Assembly: GCF_047971185.1 (NCBI RefSeq)
Contig: NZ_JBKDZH010000033.1
Span: forward strand, 62,001-126,000
DNA length: 64,000 nucleotides
DNA from: Kluyvera sp047971185
Lineage (GTDB): Bacteria > Pseudomonadota > Gammaproteobacteria > Enterobacterales > Enterobacteriaceae
Reading direction: 5' to 3'
Below are positions 1 to 8,569 of this stretch, piece after piece (positions within the stretch are counted from its first letter, which is position 1; the number at the start of each line of letters is the position of its first letter). The notes under the pieces were generated by a model. It ran no database searches and was not told the origin of the DNA. It saw nothing but the letters and a program-made list of their open reading frames with translations. Both the position numbers and the translations under genes were made by a program.

Positions 1-186
1 ACCGAGGTGGCGACCACCGATGAGTACGGCATTAGCGGTGACGATATGGAAGCGCTGGCCTTTGCGTGGCTCGCGTGGCGTACCGTTGCCGGGCTGCCGG
101 GAAATCTCCCCTCGGTGACCGGGGCATCGCAAGCGACCGTGCTGGGGGCGATTTTTCCCGCAAATCCACGCCATAATAAGAGTTAA
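1..186 (+). CDS. anmK: Anhydro-N-acetylmuramic acid kinase, C-terminal part
   Basis: This is the last 61 codons of a gene cut by the left edge of the window. The readable tail begins TEVATTDEYG and ends with a TAA stop at 184-186. It matches the C-terminus of E. coli AnmK, which phosphorylates anhydro-MurNAc from recycled peptidoglycan, converting it to MurNAc-6-phosphate in the cytoplasm. The following genes mliC and pdxH are its usual neighbours, which supports the call. The catalytic part lies outside the window. Confidence 0.9.
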   Translation, partial: TEVATTDEYGISGDDMEALAFAWLAWRTVAGLPGNLPSVTGASQATVLGAIFPANPRHNKS

Positions 187-280
187 CTGACATCTTCTTT
201 TACATTGGGGCGATAGACTTACGCAAAACGGGAGTGGGACAATCACTCCCTGACCTGGAATGTCTAAAGGCCCCGAAAAA

Positions 281-604
281 ATGAAAAAAATTCTTATCGT
301 CGCCCTCCCTTTGCTGCTCGCTGGCTGTAGCACTTACAACCAGTTTATGGAGCGGATGCAAACCGACACGCTGGAGTACCAGTGTGACGAGAAACCGTTA
401 ACCGTACATCTCAATAACCCGCGCCAGCAGGTGAGCTTCATCTATGATAATCAGCAGCTGAATCTCCCGCAGGGCGTTTCGGCTTCCGGCGCGCGCTATA
501 CCGATGGTATCTACGTCTTCTGGTCGAAAGGCAACGAGGCGACCGTCTATAAACGTGATCGTATCGTGCTGAATAACTGTCAGTTGCAAAATCCCAAGCG
601 TTGA
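281..604 (+). CDS. mliC: Membrane-bound inhibitor of C-type lysozyme (lipoprotein)
   Basis: The 107-residue product starts MKKILIVALP and has a lipobox LLAGC with Cys16 as the lipidation site, so it should be exported and anchored in the outer membrane facing the periplasm. The mature part (QTDTLEYQCDEKPLTV near residue 25, and the SASGARYTDGIYVFWSKG stretch) is the MliC/PliC fold, which blocks C-type lysozyme. Two cysteines of the mature domain, in YQCDEK and NNCQLQ, can form the family disulfide. An upstream in-frame ATG at 260 would put seven charged residues before the signal peptide, so 281 was chosen. It sits between anmK and pdxH as in E. coli. Confidence 0.95.
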   Translation: MKKILIVALPLLLAGCSTYNQFMERMQTDTLEYQCDEKPLTVHLNNPRQQVSFIYDNQQLNLPQGVSASGARYTDGIYVFWSKGNEATVYKRDRIVLNNCQLQNPKR

Positions 605-661
605 GATTTTCAGGCGAGCGGCGCACAATAACGTCACCTAATGATGACTAGTCCAAACGCC

Positions 662-1318
662 ATGTCTGACAACGACGATCTACAGCAAATCGCGCATTTG
701 CGCCGAGAGTATACCCGTGGCGGCCTGCGTCGCCACGACCTTCCTGATGCACCTCTGCCGCTTTTTGAACGCTGGCTCTCTCAGGCCTGCGACGCCAGAC
801 TCGCCGATCCCACGGCGATGGTGGTGGCGACCGTCGATGAAAACGGTCAGCCGTATCAGCGTATCGTTCTGCTGAAGCACTATGACGAAAAAGGGCTGGT
901 GTTCTACACCAACCTCGGCAGCCGTAAGGCGCACCAGCTGGAGAACAACCCGCGAATTAGCCTGCTGTTCCCGTGGCATATGCTGGATCGCCAGGTGATG
1001 GTGATTGGCAAGGCGGAACGCCTGTCGACCCTTGAAGTCGTGAAGTATTTCCACAGCCGCCCGCGCGACAGCCAGATTGGCGCCTGGGTATCTAAACAGT
1101 CCAGCCGCATCTCCGCGCGCGGGATCCTCGAAAGCAAATTCCTCGAGCTGAAACAGAAATTCCAGCAGGGCGACGTACCGCTGCCCAGCTTCTGGGGTGG
1201 TTTCCGCGTCTCCATCGAACAAATGGAGTTCTGGCAGGGCGGTGAGCACCGCCTGCACGATCGTTTTTTATACCAGCGTGAAGACGGCGCGTGGAAAATC
1301 GACCGGCTGGCGCCATAA
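662..1318 (+). CDS. pdxH: Pyridoxine/pyridoxamine 5'-phosphate oxidase
   Basis: The 218-residue product, starting MSDNDDLQQIAHL, is full length for PdxH, the FMN enzyme that makes pyridoxal 5'-phosphate from pyridoxine or pyridoxamine phosphate using oxygen. FMN-binding segments such as RIVLLKHYDEKG and YTNLGSRKA, and the C-terminal WQGGEHRLHDRF motif for PLP and FMN contacts, are intact. An ATG at 641 would add seven residues (MMTSPNA) absent from E. coli PdxH, so 662 is preferred. pdxY, a second B6 gene, lies 1.5 kb downstream. Confidence 0.97.
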   Translation: MSDNDDLQQIAHLRREYTRGGLRRHDLPDAPLPLFERWLSQACDARLADPTAMVVATVDENGQPYQRIVLLKHYDEKGLVFYTNLGSRKAHQLENNPRISLLFPWHMLDRQVMVIGKAERLSTLEVVKYFHSRPRDSQIGAWVSKQSSRISARGILESKFLELKQKFQQGDVPLPSFWGGFRVSIEQMEFWQGGEHRLHDRFLYQREDGAWKIDRLAP

Positions 1319-1345
1319 TCCCTGAAATTTGTTGTGTTAAGCGCT

Positions 1346-1370
1346 AGCGCTGAGGGCATCAGCGCTTTAT
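1346..1370 (+). terminator. Hairpin after pdxH
   Basis: AGCGCTGA (1346-1353) pairs with TCAGCGCT (1359-1366) around a five-base loop, followed by TTATTCT. The T-tract is short, so this is a probable weak terminator between pdxH and tyrS. Termination is inferred. Confidence 0.5.
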
Positions 1371-1443
1371 TCTATAGAGCTTTCGCGTCTGGCGAAAAGT
1401 CGTGTACCGGCAAAGGTGCAGTCGTATATACATGGAGAATTTG

Positions 1444-2718
1444 ATGGCAAGCAGTAACTTGATTAAACAACTGCAAGAGCGGGGGCTGGTAGCCCAGGTA
1501 ACGGACGAGGTAGCGTTAGCAGAGCGACTGGCGCAAGGCCCGATCGCGCTCTATTGCGGCTTCGATCCTACCGCTGACAGCTTGCATTTGGGGCATCTTG
1601 TTCCCTTGTTATGCCTGAAACGCTTCCAGCAGGCGGGCCACAAGCCTGTAGCGCTGGTGGGCGGCGCCACCGGTCTGATTGGCGACCCAAGTTTTAAAGC
1701 CGCCGAGCGTAAGCTGAACACCGAAGATACCGTGCAGGAGTGGGTGGATAAAATCCGCAAACAGGTTGCACCGTTCCTCGATTTCGACTGTGGCGACAAC
1801 TCCGCTATCGCAGCCAACAACTATGATTGGTTTGGCGGCATGAACGTGCTGACCTTCCTGCGCGACATCGGTAAGCATTTCTCTGTTAACCAGATGATTA
1901 ACAAAGAAGCCGTGAAGCAGCGTCTGAATCGTGATGACCAGGGGATCTCCTTCACCGAGTTCTCTTACAACCTGCTGCAGGGCTATGACTTTGCCTGCCT
2001 GAACAAACTGCACGGCGTAGCGCTGCAGATTGGCGGCTCTGACCAGTGGGGCAACATTACCTCCGGTATCGATCTGACCCGTCGTCTGCACCAGAACCAG
2101 GTATTTGGTCTGACCGTGCCGCTGATCACCAAAGCGGACGGCACCAAGTTCGGCAAGACCGAAGGCGGCGCAGTCTGGCTGGATCCGAAGAAAACCAGCC
2201 CGTATAAATTCTACCAGTTCTGGATCAACACCGCGGATGCTGACGTTTACCGCTTCCTCAAGTTCTTCACCTTTATGGACATTGAAGAGATCAATGCGCT
2301 GGAAGAAGAAGACAAAAACAGCGGTAAAGCCCCACGCGCCCAGTACGTACTGGCCGAGCAGGTGACTCGTCTGGTGCACGGTGAAGAAGGCCTGGTGGCG
2401 GCAAAACGCATCACCGACAGCCTGTTTAGCGGCTCCCTGAGCGCGCTGAGCGAAGCTGACTTCGAGCAGCTGGCGCAGGACGGCGTGCCGATGGTCGAAA
2501 TGGACAAAGGCGCCGATCTGATGCAGGCGCTGGTGGATTCAGAGCTGCAGCCATCTCGCGGACAGGCGCGTAAAACCATCGCCTCTAACGCAGTCACCAT
2601 CAACGGTGAAAAGCAGGCCGACCCGGAATACTTCTTCCAGGACAGCGATATTCTGTTCGGGCGTTACACCTTGTTACGCCGTGGTAAGAAGAATTACTGT
2701 TTGATCTGCTGGAAGTAA
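1444..2718 (+). CDS. tyrS: Tyrosine--tRNA ligase
   Basis: The 424-residue product has the class I synthetase signature HLGH near residue 48 in GFDPTADSLHLGH, and KFGKT near residue 235 in the place of KMSKS. The tyrosine-binding YNLLQGYDFACL and GGSDQWGN motifs are present, and an S4-type RNA-binding domain lies at the C-terminus (PSRGQARKTIASNA). It charges tRNA-Tyr in the cytoplasm. The start at 1444 gives MASSNLIKQL, identical to E. coli; the open frame extends 14 codons further upstream but without a family match. Confidence 0.98.
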   Translation: MASSNLIKQLQERGLVAQVTDEVALAERLAQGPIALYCGFDPTADSLHLGHLVPLLCLKRFQQAGHKPVALVGGATGLIGDPSFKAAERKLNTEDTVQEWVDKIRKQVAPFLDFDCGDNSAIAANNYDWFGGMNVLTFLRDIGKHFSVNQMINKEAVKQRLNRDDQGISFTEFSYNLLQGYDFACLNKLHGVALQIGGSDQWGNITSGIDLTRRLHQNQVFGLTVPLITKADGTKFGKTEGGAVWLDPKKTSPYKFYQFWINTADADVYRFLKFFTFMDIEEINALEEEDKNSGKAPRAQYVLAEQVTRLVHGEEGLVAAKRITDSLFSGSLSALSEADFEQLAQDGVPMVEMDKGADLMQALVDSELQPSRGQARKTIASNAVTINGEKQADPEYFFQDSDILFGRYTLLRRGKKNYCLICWK

Positions 2719-2730
2719 TTTTCAGAAACA

Positions 2731-2764
2731 GGGGGCGTGGGAAACTACGCCCCCTTCTTTTTTT
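2731..2764 (+). terminator. Rho-independent terminator after tyrS
   Basis: GGGGGCGT (2731-2738) pairs perfectly with ACGCCCCC (2747-2754), followed by TTCTTTTTTT. This is a strong intrinsic terminator 12 bases after the tyrS stop, so pdxY, only 65 bases downstream of tyrS, must depend on read-through or on its own promoter. Confidence 0.9.
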
Positions 2765-2782
2765 GTCGTCTGAGTAGAACGA

Positions 2783-3643
2783 ATGAACAACATCCTCGCC
2801 ATTCAATCCCACGTCGTTTTTGGACATGCGGGCAATAGTGCCGCCGAATTTCCGATGCGCCGCCTCGGTGCTAACGTCTGGCCGCTGAATACCGTGCAGT
2901 TTTCCAACCATACCCAGTACGGTCAGTGGACGGGCTGCGTGATGCCGCCTGCGCATCTGACGGAGATTGTGCAGGGCATTGCGGCTATCGACCAGCTTAA
3001 GCGCTGTGACGCGGTACTGAGCGGCTATTTAGGCTCTGCGGAACAGGGCGAGCATATTCTCGGTATCGTACGCCAGGTTAAAGCGGCGAATCCGCAGGCG
3101 AAATACTTTTGCGATCCGGTGATGGGGCATCCGGAAAAGGGCTGCATCGTCGCGCCGGGCGTGGCGGAGTTCCATACGCGTTATGCGCTGCCGGCGAGCG
3201 ATATTATCGCGCCCAACCTGATTGAGCTGGAAATTCTATCGGGTCATGAGGTGACGGACGTAAACGGCGCGGTGCTAGCGGCTCGCGAGCTTATCGCCCA
3301 AGGGCCGGAAATCGTGCTGGTGAAACACCTGGCACGCGCAGGATACAGTACAGACCGCTTTGAGATGCTGCTGGTGACCGCCGATGAAGCGTGGCATATC
3401 AGCCGTCCGCTGATTGATTTCGGCGCGCGGCATCCGGTAGGCGTCGGCGACGTGACCAGCGGCCTGCTGCTGGTTAAGCTCTTACAGGGGGCGACGCTGC
3501 GCGATGCGCTGGAGCATGTGACGGCGGCGGTGTACGAGATTATGGTGACGACGAAAGAGATGGGTGAGTATGAGTTACAGGTAGTGGCGGCGCAGGATCG
3601 TATTGCGAAGCCCGTACATTGTTTTAGCGCGACTCAGCTGTAA
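2783..3643 (+). CDS. pdxY: Pyridoxal kinase 2 (PdxY)
   Basis: This 286-residue ribokinase-fold protein matches PdxY, which phosphorylates pyridoxal to PLP in the B6 salvage pathway. Recognisable segments are SHVVFGHAGNSAAEFPMRR at the N-terminus, CDPVMGHPEKG near residue 113, and the anion-hole and catalytic-base motif GVGDVTSG near residue 222, whose aspartate is the expected base. It lies downstream of tyrS with a strong terminator between, and is convergent with gstA. The start at 2783 gives MNNILAIQSH, one residue shorter than E. coli. Confidence 0.96.
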   Translation: MNNILAIQSHVVFGHAGNSAAEFPMRRLGANVWPLNTVQFSNHTQYGQWTGCVMPPAHLTEIVQGIAAIDQLKRCDAVLSGYLGSAEQGEHILGIVRQVKAANPQAKYFCDPVMGHPEKGCIVAPGVAEFHTRYALPASDIIAPNLIELEILSGHEVTDVNGAVLAARELIAQGPEIVLVKHLARAGYSTDRFEMLLVTADEAWHISRPLIDFGARHPVGVGDVTSGLLLVKLLQGATLRDALEHVTAAVYEIMVTTKEMGEYELQVVAAQDRIAKPVHCFSATQL

Positions 3644-3660
3644 ACTTTTCGTTCGGCGCA

Positions 3661-3735
3661 GTTCCCGGCGTCGCGTTGCTCGTCCGGGCTATAAGTTAGT
3701 GGTAGCCCGGACGAGGTGCGAAGCGCCGACTCCGG
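3661..3735. repeat. REP/BIME-like palindrome between pdxY and gstA
   Basis: CTCGTCCGGGCT (3679-3690) pairs perfectly with AGCCCGGACGAG (3704-3715) across a 13-base centre, with weaker outer pairing between GGCGTCGCG and GTGCGAAGCGCC. It lies in the 110-base gap between two convergent genes, the usual place for a REP pair acting as a bidirectional mRNA-stabilising or terminating element. Membership of a dispersed family is inferred, because only one copy is in the window. Confidence 0.7.
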
Positions 3736-3753
3736 GGAGCCAGCGCACTAATA

Positions 3754-4359
3754 TTACTTCAGACCTTCAGCCGTCATGGCTGCCGCCACCGCAGGACGCG
3801 CCGCGACGCGCTCCATATAGGCCGCAATATTTTTGTATCCCGCCATATCCAGCTTCACCGCAAACGCCCAGCGCAGCACGGTAAACAGGTAAGCATCGGC
3901 AATCGTAAAGCGAGAACCGCTGATCCACTGACCGTCAGCCAGCGACTCGTCAATATAGGCCAGTTTTTTATCCAACAGCGCGCGCACCGTCGGCTTGTAC
4001 TCTTCCGGGGTATCCGGGCGGAACAGCGGCGTAAAGCCTTTGTGCAGCTCGGTGGCGATGAAGTTCATCCACTCCAGCGTTTTATAACGATTGATGCTGC
4101 CTACCGGTGCCAGCAGCTGGCGATCGGCGACGCCATCGGCGAGGTACTGCATAATCGCCACGCCTTCGGTCAGCAGGGTATTGTCGTCCAGCAGCAGCGC
4201 GGGGACCTGGCCTTTCGGGTTGACCTTCAGGAAATCGTCACCGTTTTCCATACGTTTGTGCATGAGGTCGACGCCGATCAGCGTGAAATCCTTTCCGCTT
4301 TCCCGCAGCGTGATGTGCGATGCAAGAGAACAGGCGCCGGGTTTGTAGAACAATTTCAT
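3754..4359 (-). CDS. gstA: Glutathione S-transferase, beta class
   Basis: The 201-residue product starts MKLFYKPGACSLASH, with Cys10 as the expected beta-class active-site cysteine, and has an N-terminal thioredoxin-fold domain (NPKGQVPALLLDD near residue 52, then the glutathione-contact TEGVAIMQYL) followed by the all-helical domain with FTIADAYLF. It conjugates glutathione to electrophiles in the cytoplasm. The open frame runs 37 codons further upstream, but that extension overlaps the dtpA terminator hairpin and has no family match, so 4359 was chosen. It is convergent with pdxY across a palindromic repeat. Confidence 0.95.
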   Translation of the reverse strand: MKLFYKPGACSLASHITLRESGKDFTLIGVDLMHKRMENGDDFLKVNPKGQVPALLLDDNTLLTEGVAIMQYLADGVADRQLLAPVGSINRYKTLEWMNFIATELHKGFTPLFRPDTPEEYKPTVRALLDKKLAYIDESLADGQWISGSRFTIADAYLFTVLRWAFAVKLDMAGYKNIAAYMERVAARPAVAAAMTAEGLK

Positions 4360-4449
4360 GGGTAACTCCTTCAGACTATGATTATTTTTGTAACCTACTG
4401 GCAGAAGGGCGGCCAATAGATATGAAGGTATGTTAGTGCCTGCGCAGAT

Positions 4450-4481
4450 AAAAAAAAAAGCCGCTAACATGCGTTAGCGGC
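4450..4481 (-). terminator. Rho-independent terminator of dtpA
   Basis: Read on the minus strand, GCCGCTAAC (4481-4473) pairs with GTTAGCGGC (4468-4460) around a four-base loop, followed by nine consecutive T. It begins 27 bases after the dtpA stop and isolates dtpA from gstA. Confidence 0.93.
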
Positions 4482-4507
4482 CCAAAATTATTTGTTTCCC
4501 GATGACA

Positions 4508-6013
4508 TTATGCGGAAGCGACTTTACCGTTTGCAGCAGGCTTTGAGTCGTCCTGAGTCATGCGGTTCAGTTTTGGTGCGGTCAGCAGCATCAGCACGGC
4601 GATCACGGCAGTGGCGACGCCAATCTGCAGGAATACGCGGCCATACACTTCCAGAGACATCACCGGATCGGTCACGTTTTCCGGTACCGCCATCATGCCG
4701 GCAACGTAGCCGCCGATGATGTTTGCGCCAGCGGTGGTCAGGAACCAGCTACCCATGATGAAGCCCATCAGGCGCTGTGGCACCAGCTGTGCAACCATCG
4801 CCAGACCCAGACCAGAGATCATCAGCTCACCGATGCTCTGCAGACCGTAGCTGATGATCAGCCAGTTAACGGAAACGATACCCGCGTCGGTAGCGAATTT
4901 CGCGCCCAGCGGCAGAATCAGGAACGCACCGGAGCACAGCACCATACCAATAGCAAACTTGGTCGGCATCGGCAGGGTATCGCCCATTTTGTTGTAGATA
5001 GCGGCCAGAATCGGGCTACCAATGATGATCCAGAACGGGTTCAGCGCCTGATACTGCTCCGGCTCGAACGCGATGCCCAGAATAGAGTGCTCAACGTTAC
5101 GAATCGCGAAGAAGTTCAGAGACGTCGGCATCTGGCTGTACAGCACGAAGAAGATGATCGCTTCCAGCATCAGGATAAAGGCAACAATCATTTTACGACG
5201 CGGCGCACCGGTCATTGCGAAGGTTTCTTTACCGAAGATGATGACGATACCCAGAGCGATAACGCCCAGAACCATACGCGCGACGCCCTGGTTGTGCAGC
5301 AGCCAGGTGGCGACAGCAATCAGGATAACCACGCCAACGATGGTCAGCAGCAGGTTGCGGTAGTTAGTCGGCTCGAAGTCAGGCTTGGAACCGTACTGTT
5401 TAACCCAGCGCTGGCAGAATGCGAAGTTCACCACGGTGATCAGCATACCCACGACGCTCAGTGCGAACGCGGTGCTCCAGCCGTATTTAGCGGCCAGCCA
5501 CGGAGTTGCCAGCATAGAGAAGAACGAACCGATGTTGACGGACATGTAGTACATGGTGAATGCACCGTCCAGACGCGGGTCGTCTTTGGCATAGCAGGTA
5601 GAAAGCAGGGAAGACGGGTTGGCTTTGAACAGGCCGTTACCTACGGCGATAGCCGCCATACCCATATACACGATGCCGGCGTCGTGGCCAGACCATGCGA
5701 CCAGGGCATAACCAATGGCGAGAACCACGGCCCCCAGCATGATAACGCGTTTTGTCCCCAGCACTTTATCGCCGAGCCAGCCGCCGATGGCAACCAGACC
5801 GTAAACCAGCGCACTAAAGGAGGAGAACAGAGTAATGGAGTCCGCTTCGGACATACCCAGCTGTTTAACCAGGTAAACGGCCATGATGCCTTGCAGGCCG
5901 TAGAAACCAAAACGCTCCCACAACTCGATAGAGAAGATGAGATAGAACGCTTTAGGCTGTTTGAAGGCGTTTAAACTTACGCTTTCCGTTGGTTTATTGT
6001 TTGCAGTAGACAC
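4508..6013 (-). CDS. dtpA: Dipeptide/tripeptide:proton symporter DtpA
   Basis: The 501-residue inner-membrane protein is a POT/PTR2 family transporter (14 membrane segments in the family). The signature ExxER-type motif is seen as SIELWERFGFYG near residue 28, and the second family signature as FTMYYMSVNIGSFF near residue 155; the conserved SIGELMISGLGL lies in the C-terminal half. It imports di- and tripeptides with protons. It is monocistronic, with a terminator immediately downstream and a 594-base upstream region. E. coli synonyms are tppB and ydgR. Confidence 0.96.
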   Translation of the reverse strand: MSTANNKPTESVSLNAFKQPKAFYLIFSIELWERFGFYGLQGIMAVYLVKQLGMSEADSITLFSSFSALVYGLVAIGGWLGDKVLGTKRVIMLGAVVLAIGYALVAWSGHDAGIVYMGMAAIAVGNGLFKANPSSLLSTCYAKDDPRLDGAFTMYYMSVNIGSFFSMLATPWLAAKYGWSTAFALSVVGMLITVVNFAFCQRWVKQYGSKPDFEPTNYRNLLLTIVGVVILIAVATWLLHNQGVARMVLGVIALGIVIIFGKETFAMTGAPRRKMIVAFILMLEAIIFFVLYSQMPTSLNFFAIRNVEHSILGIAFEPEQYQALNPFWIIIGSPILAAIYNKMGDTLPMPTKFAIGMVLCSGAFLILPLGAKFATDAGIVSVNWLIISYGLQSIGELMISGLGLAMVAQLVPQRLMGFIMGSWFLTTAGANIIGGYVAGMMAVPENVTDPVMSLEVYGRVFLQIGVATAVIAVLMLLTAPKLNRMTQDDSKPAANGKVASA

Positions 6014-6607
6014 ATATACCTCTTATTTACATCCCATTTCATGGGGGGTGTACTGGGCGGAGATGCTCTTTTTGGCACCCGCCTTATAGTTATTCTGGAG
6101 GGAAACGGGAAGTAATGTTCACTATCCTGCGTCTTCAGACAAGGCTTTTGCAATACTCTGTTACAATTAAAAAGGCTGGTACAATCGACCAGCTTTTCAA
6201 ATGTTATTTAGCGTTAAATTTCATTGTTTAAAAATAGACGGTTTTTTCTTCTACTGGAATGGGGCGAAACGCGGATTGTAACCATATCTTCTGCTGATGA
6301 CGCTTATATATAGTGATATAGGCTGGATTCTGAAAAAATGCTGGATGATCATCTTGCGCCATTAAAGTGACACATTGTGATGATAGATGTGTTCGCTGCG
6401 TAAAGAAACATAAATGCAACATTATGTTGCTCGGATGTTCTTGTCAGCGTTTGTATAGAAATTTTCGCTAATGATGACGTAGTTAACCTGTCAAAGCGTT
6501 ATATAAGCGATAAAAATGCCAATTACTGAATAATTATATGGAATTAAACGCGGATCGAGTGAGTGGGAGGCCGCATGGCATCGACTTGCCATGCGGTAAA
6601 AAATGAA
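6014..6607. other. Intergenic region dtpA-nth, no convincing gene
   Basis: This 594-base AT-rich stretch holds the dtpA promoter region and two hairpins. GCTGGT (6175-6180)/ACCAGC (6188-6193) is flanked by A and T runs and could terminate in both directions. CCGCATGGCA (6571-6580) and TGCCATGCGG (6587-6596) form a perfect ten-base stem just after the nth stop, without a U-tract in the direction of nth transcription. A 64-codon minus-strand frame at 6228-6422 has no good ribosome-binding site and no recognisable content, and was not called. Confidence 0.6.
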
Positions 6608-7243
6608 CTAAAGCTCGACTTTCTCTTTGTATTCACAGAGATCTTCGATGATGCAGGAACCACAGCGCGGCTTGCGCGCGATACAGGTGTAGCGGCCGTG
6701 CAGAATCAGCCAATGGTGGCAGTCGACTTTGAACTCAGCGGGAACCACCTTCAGCAGCTTTTCCTCTACCTGCTCAACGTTTTTGCCCGGTGCAAAGTTT
6801 GTGCGGTTACAGACGCGGAAAATATGCGTGTCGACGGCAATCGTCGGCCAGCCAAAAGCGGTGTTGAGCACCACGTTGGCGGTCTTGCGCCCGACGCCGG
6901 GCAGAGCCTCCAGCGCCGCACGGTCTTCCGGTACTTCGCCGCCGTGCAGTTCCAGCAGCATGCGGCAGGTCTTAATGACGTTTTCCGCCTTACTATTGAA
7001 CAGGCCGATGGTTTTGATGTACTCCTTCACGCCGTCTACGCCCAGATCCAGCATCGCCTGCGGCGTGTTGGCGACCGGGTAGAGCCTGGCCGTGGCTTTG
7101 TTGACGCTGACGTCGGTGGCCTGCGCTGACAGCAATACCGCAATCAGCAGCTCGAAGGGAGAGGTAAAATTCAGTTCCGTGGTCGGATGCGGGTTGTTGT
7201 CCCGCAGGCGACGCAAAATTTCCAGCCGTTTCTCTTTATTCAT
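6608..7243 (-). CDS. nth: Endonuclease III
   Basis: The 211-residue DNA glycosylase/AP lyase excises oxidised pyrimidines in base excision repair. The helix-hairpin-helix LPGVGRKTANVVL contains Lys120, and Asp138 lies in VDTHIFRV; these are the catalytic pair in E. coli Nth. The C-terminal 4Fe-4S ligands follow the C-x6-C-x2-C-x5-C pattern, at Cys187, 194, 197 and 203. Its start overlaps the rsxE stop by one base (TGATG), so it is translationally coupled as the last gene of the rsx operon. Confidence 0.97.
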   Translation of the reverse strand: MNKEKRLEILRRLRDNNPHPTTELNFTSPFELLIAVLLSAQATDVSVNKATARLYPVANTPQAMLDLGVDGVKEYIKTIGLFNSKAENVIKTCRMLLELHGGEVPEDRAALEALPGVGRKTANVVLNTAFGWPTIAVDTHIFRVCNRTNFAPGKNVEQVEEKLLKVVPAEFKVDCHHWLILHGRYTCIARKPRCGSCIIEDLCEYKEKVEL

Positions 7244-7938
7244 CAGGCTTTCTCTGCCGTATCAACGCCCACGCTGTCAGCGGCAGCCGCCTGTGCGCGA
7301 CGTTGTCGGGTCCGTTCGTCAATCAGGTATTTGATGGCTAATAACATGCCCAGGCCGATGAATGCGCCCGGCGGCAGCATCGCCAGCAGGAAGGGGGTAT
7401 CGGTATGGAACACTTCAATACGTAGCACTTTCGCCCAACTGCCCAGCAGGCCGTCAGCACCGTCAAAAAGCGTCCCGTTGCCCAGCAGTTCGCGGAGGGA
7501 ACCCAGCACGAACATGGTACAGGTGGCGCCCATGCCAATGGCAAAACCATCAAGCGCGGACAGCGCCGGGCCTTTTTTGGCGGCAAAAGCCTCCGCGCGG
7601 CCCACCACGATACAGTTGGTAACGATCAGCGGAATAAAGATCCCGAGGGACTGATACAGACCGAACGCGTAGGCGTTAATCAGCATTTGCACGGCGCTCA
7701 CCACCGAGGCAATGATCATCACGTAAATAGGGATACGAATTTCCGCCGGCGTCCAGCGACGCAGGCAGGAGACGGCCAGGTTGGTCAACGTTAGCACCAG
7801 CGTTGTCGCCAGCCCCAGCCCCAGGGCGTTGGTAGCGGTAGAGGTGACCGCCAGAAGTGGACACAGGCCCAGCAGCTGAACCAGCGCGGAGTTATTTTTC
7901 CATAGCCCCTGGACAATGACCTCTTTAACCTCGCTCAT
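7243..7938 (-). CDS. rsxE: Electron transport complex subunit RsxE
   Basis: The 231-residue integral membrane protein belongs to the NqrD/RnfE family, one of two homologous membrane subunits (with RsxA) of the Rsx/Rnf complex. Family motifs visible are LGLCPLLAVTS near residue 25 and PLIVTNCIVVGRAEAFA near residue 103, whose cysteines bind the membrane-embedded iron-sulfur cluster shared with RsxA in the family. It ends in a charged cytoplasmic tail. In E. coli the complex helps re-reduce the SoxR sensor. Confidence 0.95.
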   Translation of the reverse strand: MSEVKEVIVQGLWKNNSALVQLLGLCPLLAVTSTATNALGLGLATTLVLTLTNLAVSCLRRWTPAEIRIPIYVMIIASVVSAVQMLINAYAFGLYQSLGIFIPLIVTNCIVVGRAEAFAAKKGPALSALDGFAIGMGATCTMFVLGSLRELLGNGTLFDGADGLLGSWAKVLRIEVFHTDTPFLLAMLPPGAFIGLGMLLAIKYLIDERTRQRRAQAAAADSVGVDTAEKA

Positions 7939-7940
7939 GT

Positions 7941-8561
7941 TTACTCTCCACAGGCTTGCAGTTGTGACAGTTGATTCGGCAGCGTTTCAGCATACAGCCC
8001 GGCGCGCTTTACCGCGTTGACCACCGCGCGCGGGGTAATCGTTGCGCCGGTAAACTGGTCAAACTGCCCGCCGTCTTTTTTCACTGCCCATTGACTGTCG
8101 TCAGGGCCGGCGATTTTCTTTCCGCTAAAGAAGGTGATCCAGTCCGAGAGGCGGCGTTCAATTTTATCTCCCAGACCCGGCGTTTCATGATGCTCGGTGA
8201 CGCGGGTGCCTAGCACGGTGCCGCTGAAGTCGGCGCCGACCAGCAGTTGAATTGCTCCGGAATAACCGTCTGGCGCGGTGGCTTCCAGCACGGCGGCCAC
8301 CGGTTTATCGTCCTTGCGGGCGATGTAGATGCGGTGTGTGCCTTTACCTAATTCGGGGGCGTCGACGATAAAGCAGCTTTCCAGCAGGGAATTATTATAG
8401 CTGTCGGCGGGGATCACCTGCTGAAACAGCGCGTTTTGCTGCTTTGCCGCCTGCTCATCAATGGTGTGTTTGGTTAACTGGTTGATAGCCGCCGTCAGCC
8501 CCGTAGAGCCTGCGGCGAACAGCGCCAGCGTGACACCGTGTTTACGCATGGTTTTTAACAT
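7941..8561 (-). CDS. rsxG: Electron transport complex subunit RsxG (FMN-binding)
   Basis: The 206-residue protein has one N-terminal membrane helix (VTLALFAAGSTGLTAAI) and a periplasmic FMN-binding domain. The covalent FMN site is the threonine in FTGATITPRAVV near residue 175; this S/TGAT motif is the substrate of the ApbE flavinyl transferase. HETPGLGDKIERR is the other family signature. Two bases separate its stop from rsxE, and eight bases separate the rsxD stop from its start. Confidence 0.95.
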   Translation of the reverse strand: MLKTMRKHGVTLALFAAGSTGLTAAINQLTKHTIDEQAAKQQNALFQQVIPADSYNNSLLESCFIVDAPELGKGTHRIYIARKDDKPVAAVLEATAPDGYSGAIQLLVGADFSGTVLGTRVTEHHETPGLGDKIERRLSDWITFFSGKKIAGPDDSQWAVKKDGGQFDQFTGATITPRAVVNAVKRAGLYAETLPNQLSQLQACGE

Positions 8562-8569
8562 CGTTATCC

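Noticed and set aside
5087..5974. Long plus-strand frame inside dtpA
   Set aside because: Antisense to the clear POT transporter gene; His/Gln-rich translation typical of shadow frames.
6228..6422. 64-codon minus-strand frame in the dtpA-nth gap
   Set aside because: No ribosome-binding site, no recognisable domain, and composition like the AT-rich intergenic DNA around it.
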